From: Amia ocellicauda
Taxonomy: Eukaryota > Chordata > Actinopteri > Amiiformes > Amiidae
DNA: 64,000 bases
Assembly: GCF_036373705.1 (NCBI RefSeq)
Contig: NC_089851.1
Span: 5,053,920-5,117,919 of the forward strand
Direction of reading: 5' to 3'
The translations under genes and the position numbers were made by a program. The stretch's first letter is position 1; each line of letters starts with the position of its first letter. The notes under the pieces are model-generated. The model saw only the letters and a list, made by a program, of their open reading frames with translations, was not told where the DNA came from and searched no databases. This document shows positions 63,700 to 64,000 of this stretch, one piece after another.

Positions 63700-64000
63700 C
63701 ACCAATCAGCCATAACATTATGACCACCTGCCTAATATTGTGTAGGTCCCCCTTTTGCTGCTAAAACAGCCCTGACCCGTCGAGGCACAGACTCCACTAG
63801 ACCTCTGAAGGTGTGCTGTGGTATCTTGCACCAAGACATTAGCAGCAGATCCTTTAAGTCCTGTAAGTTGCAAGGTGGGGCCTCCATGGATCGGACTTGT
63901 TTGTCCAGCACATCCCACAGATGCTCGATTGGATTGAGATCTGGTGAATTTGGAGGCCAAGTCAACACCAACTCCATTGCTCCGTGGTCCAGTTCTGATG
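63700..64000 (-). mobile_element. Tc1/mariner-like element, one end only
   Basis: The end CACCAATCAGCCATAACATT follows a TA at 63698-63699, and a transposase reads inward from the window edge. The other end lies beyond 64000. It differs from the other two Tc1-like elements in end sequence and protein. Confidence 0.85.
63732..64000 (-). CDS. Tc1-like transposase, C-terminal part (cut by window edge)
   Basis: The frame is open from the window edge (ELDHGAMELVLTWPP) through the catalytic Glu block [18 protein letters not shown], to VRAVLAAKGGPTQY and the stop at 63732. The internal ATG near 63977 is not the true start, since homologous sequence continues upstream of it. The two catalytic Asp residues are off-window, so the DDnE spacing and intactness cannot be judged. 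Confidence 0.85.
   Translation of the reverse strand, partial: SELDHGAMELVLTWPPNSPDLNPIEHLWDVLDKQVRSMEAPPCNLQDLKDLLLMSWCKIPQHTFRGLVESVPRRVRAVLAAKGGPTQY

Overview
This window is vertebrate nuclear DNA, most likely from a ray-finned fish. The genes are multi-exon with consensus GT-AG introns, and the repeats are typical of fish: Tc1/mariner DNA transposons, CR1-like and L2-like LINEs, and short hAT-like elements. I cannot name the species. The repeat mix would fit a non-teleost (gar, bowfin, sturgeon or paddlefish) or an early-branching teleost, but that is a guess.

Layout. 1-8146: the 3' end of WDR86 (+), with three exons visible and the rest upstream of the window. 10880-12462: a Tc1 transposon with a broken transposase, in the gap between two convergent genes. 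14586-25640: NUB1 (-), complete, with 14 coding exons giving 600 codons with no frame break. WDR86 and NUB1 are tail to tail, as I recall for the human 7q36 locus. 29195-31720: a two-exon gene (-) whose ends match C9orf152. 32124-33344: a complete Tc1/mariner element with an open transposase and a DD36E spacing, as in the Incomer family. 35508-46955: the first 15 coding exons of XYLB (+). Its last ~105 codons were not found, so 46956-63699 is probably XYLB intron or flank. 63700-64000: the end of a third Tc1-like element, cut by the window edge.

Seven fragments of one CR1-like LINE family are scattered through the window. Several share the same coding lesions, and all six that lie in introns or presumed introns are antisense to the host gene. 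The genes do not form a pathway: NUB1 targets NEDD8/FAT10 conjugates to the proteasome, XYLB is an FGGY sugar kinase, WDR86 is a WD-repeat protein of unknown role, and C9orf152 is uncharacterised.

I did not find a new multi-gene system. The points most worth a second look are the intact DD36E transposon, the 44-bp-arm palindrome in the leader of the Tc1 transposase, the shared lesions in the LINE copies, the linkage of C9orf152-like and XYLB to NUB1, and a pair of hairpin-rich unknown repeats at 56.6 and 58.2 kb.
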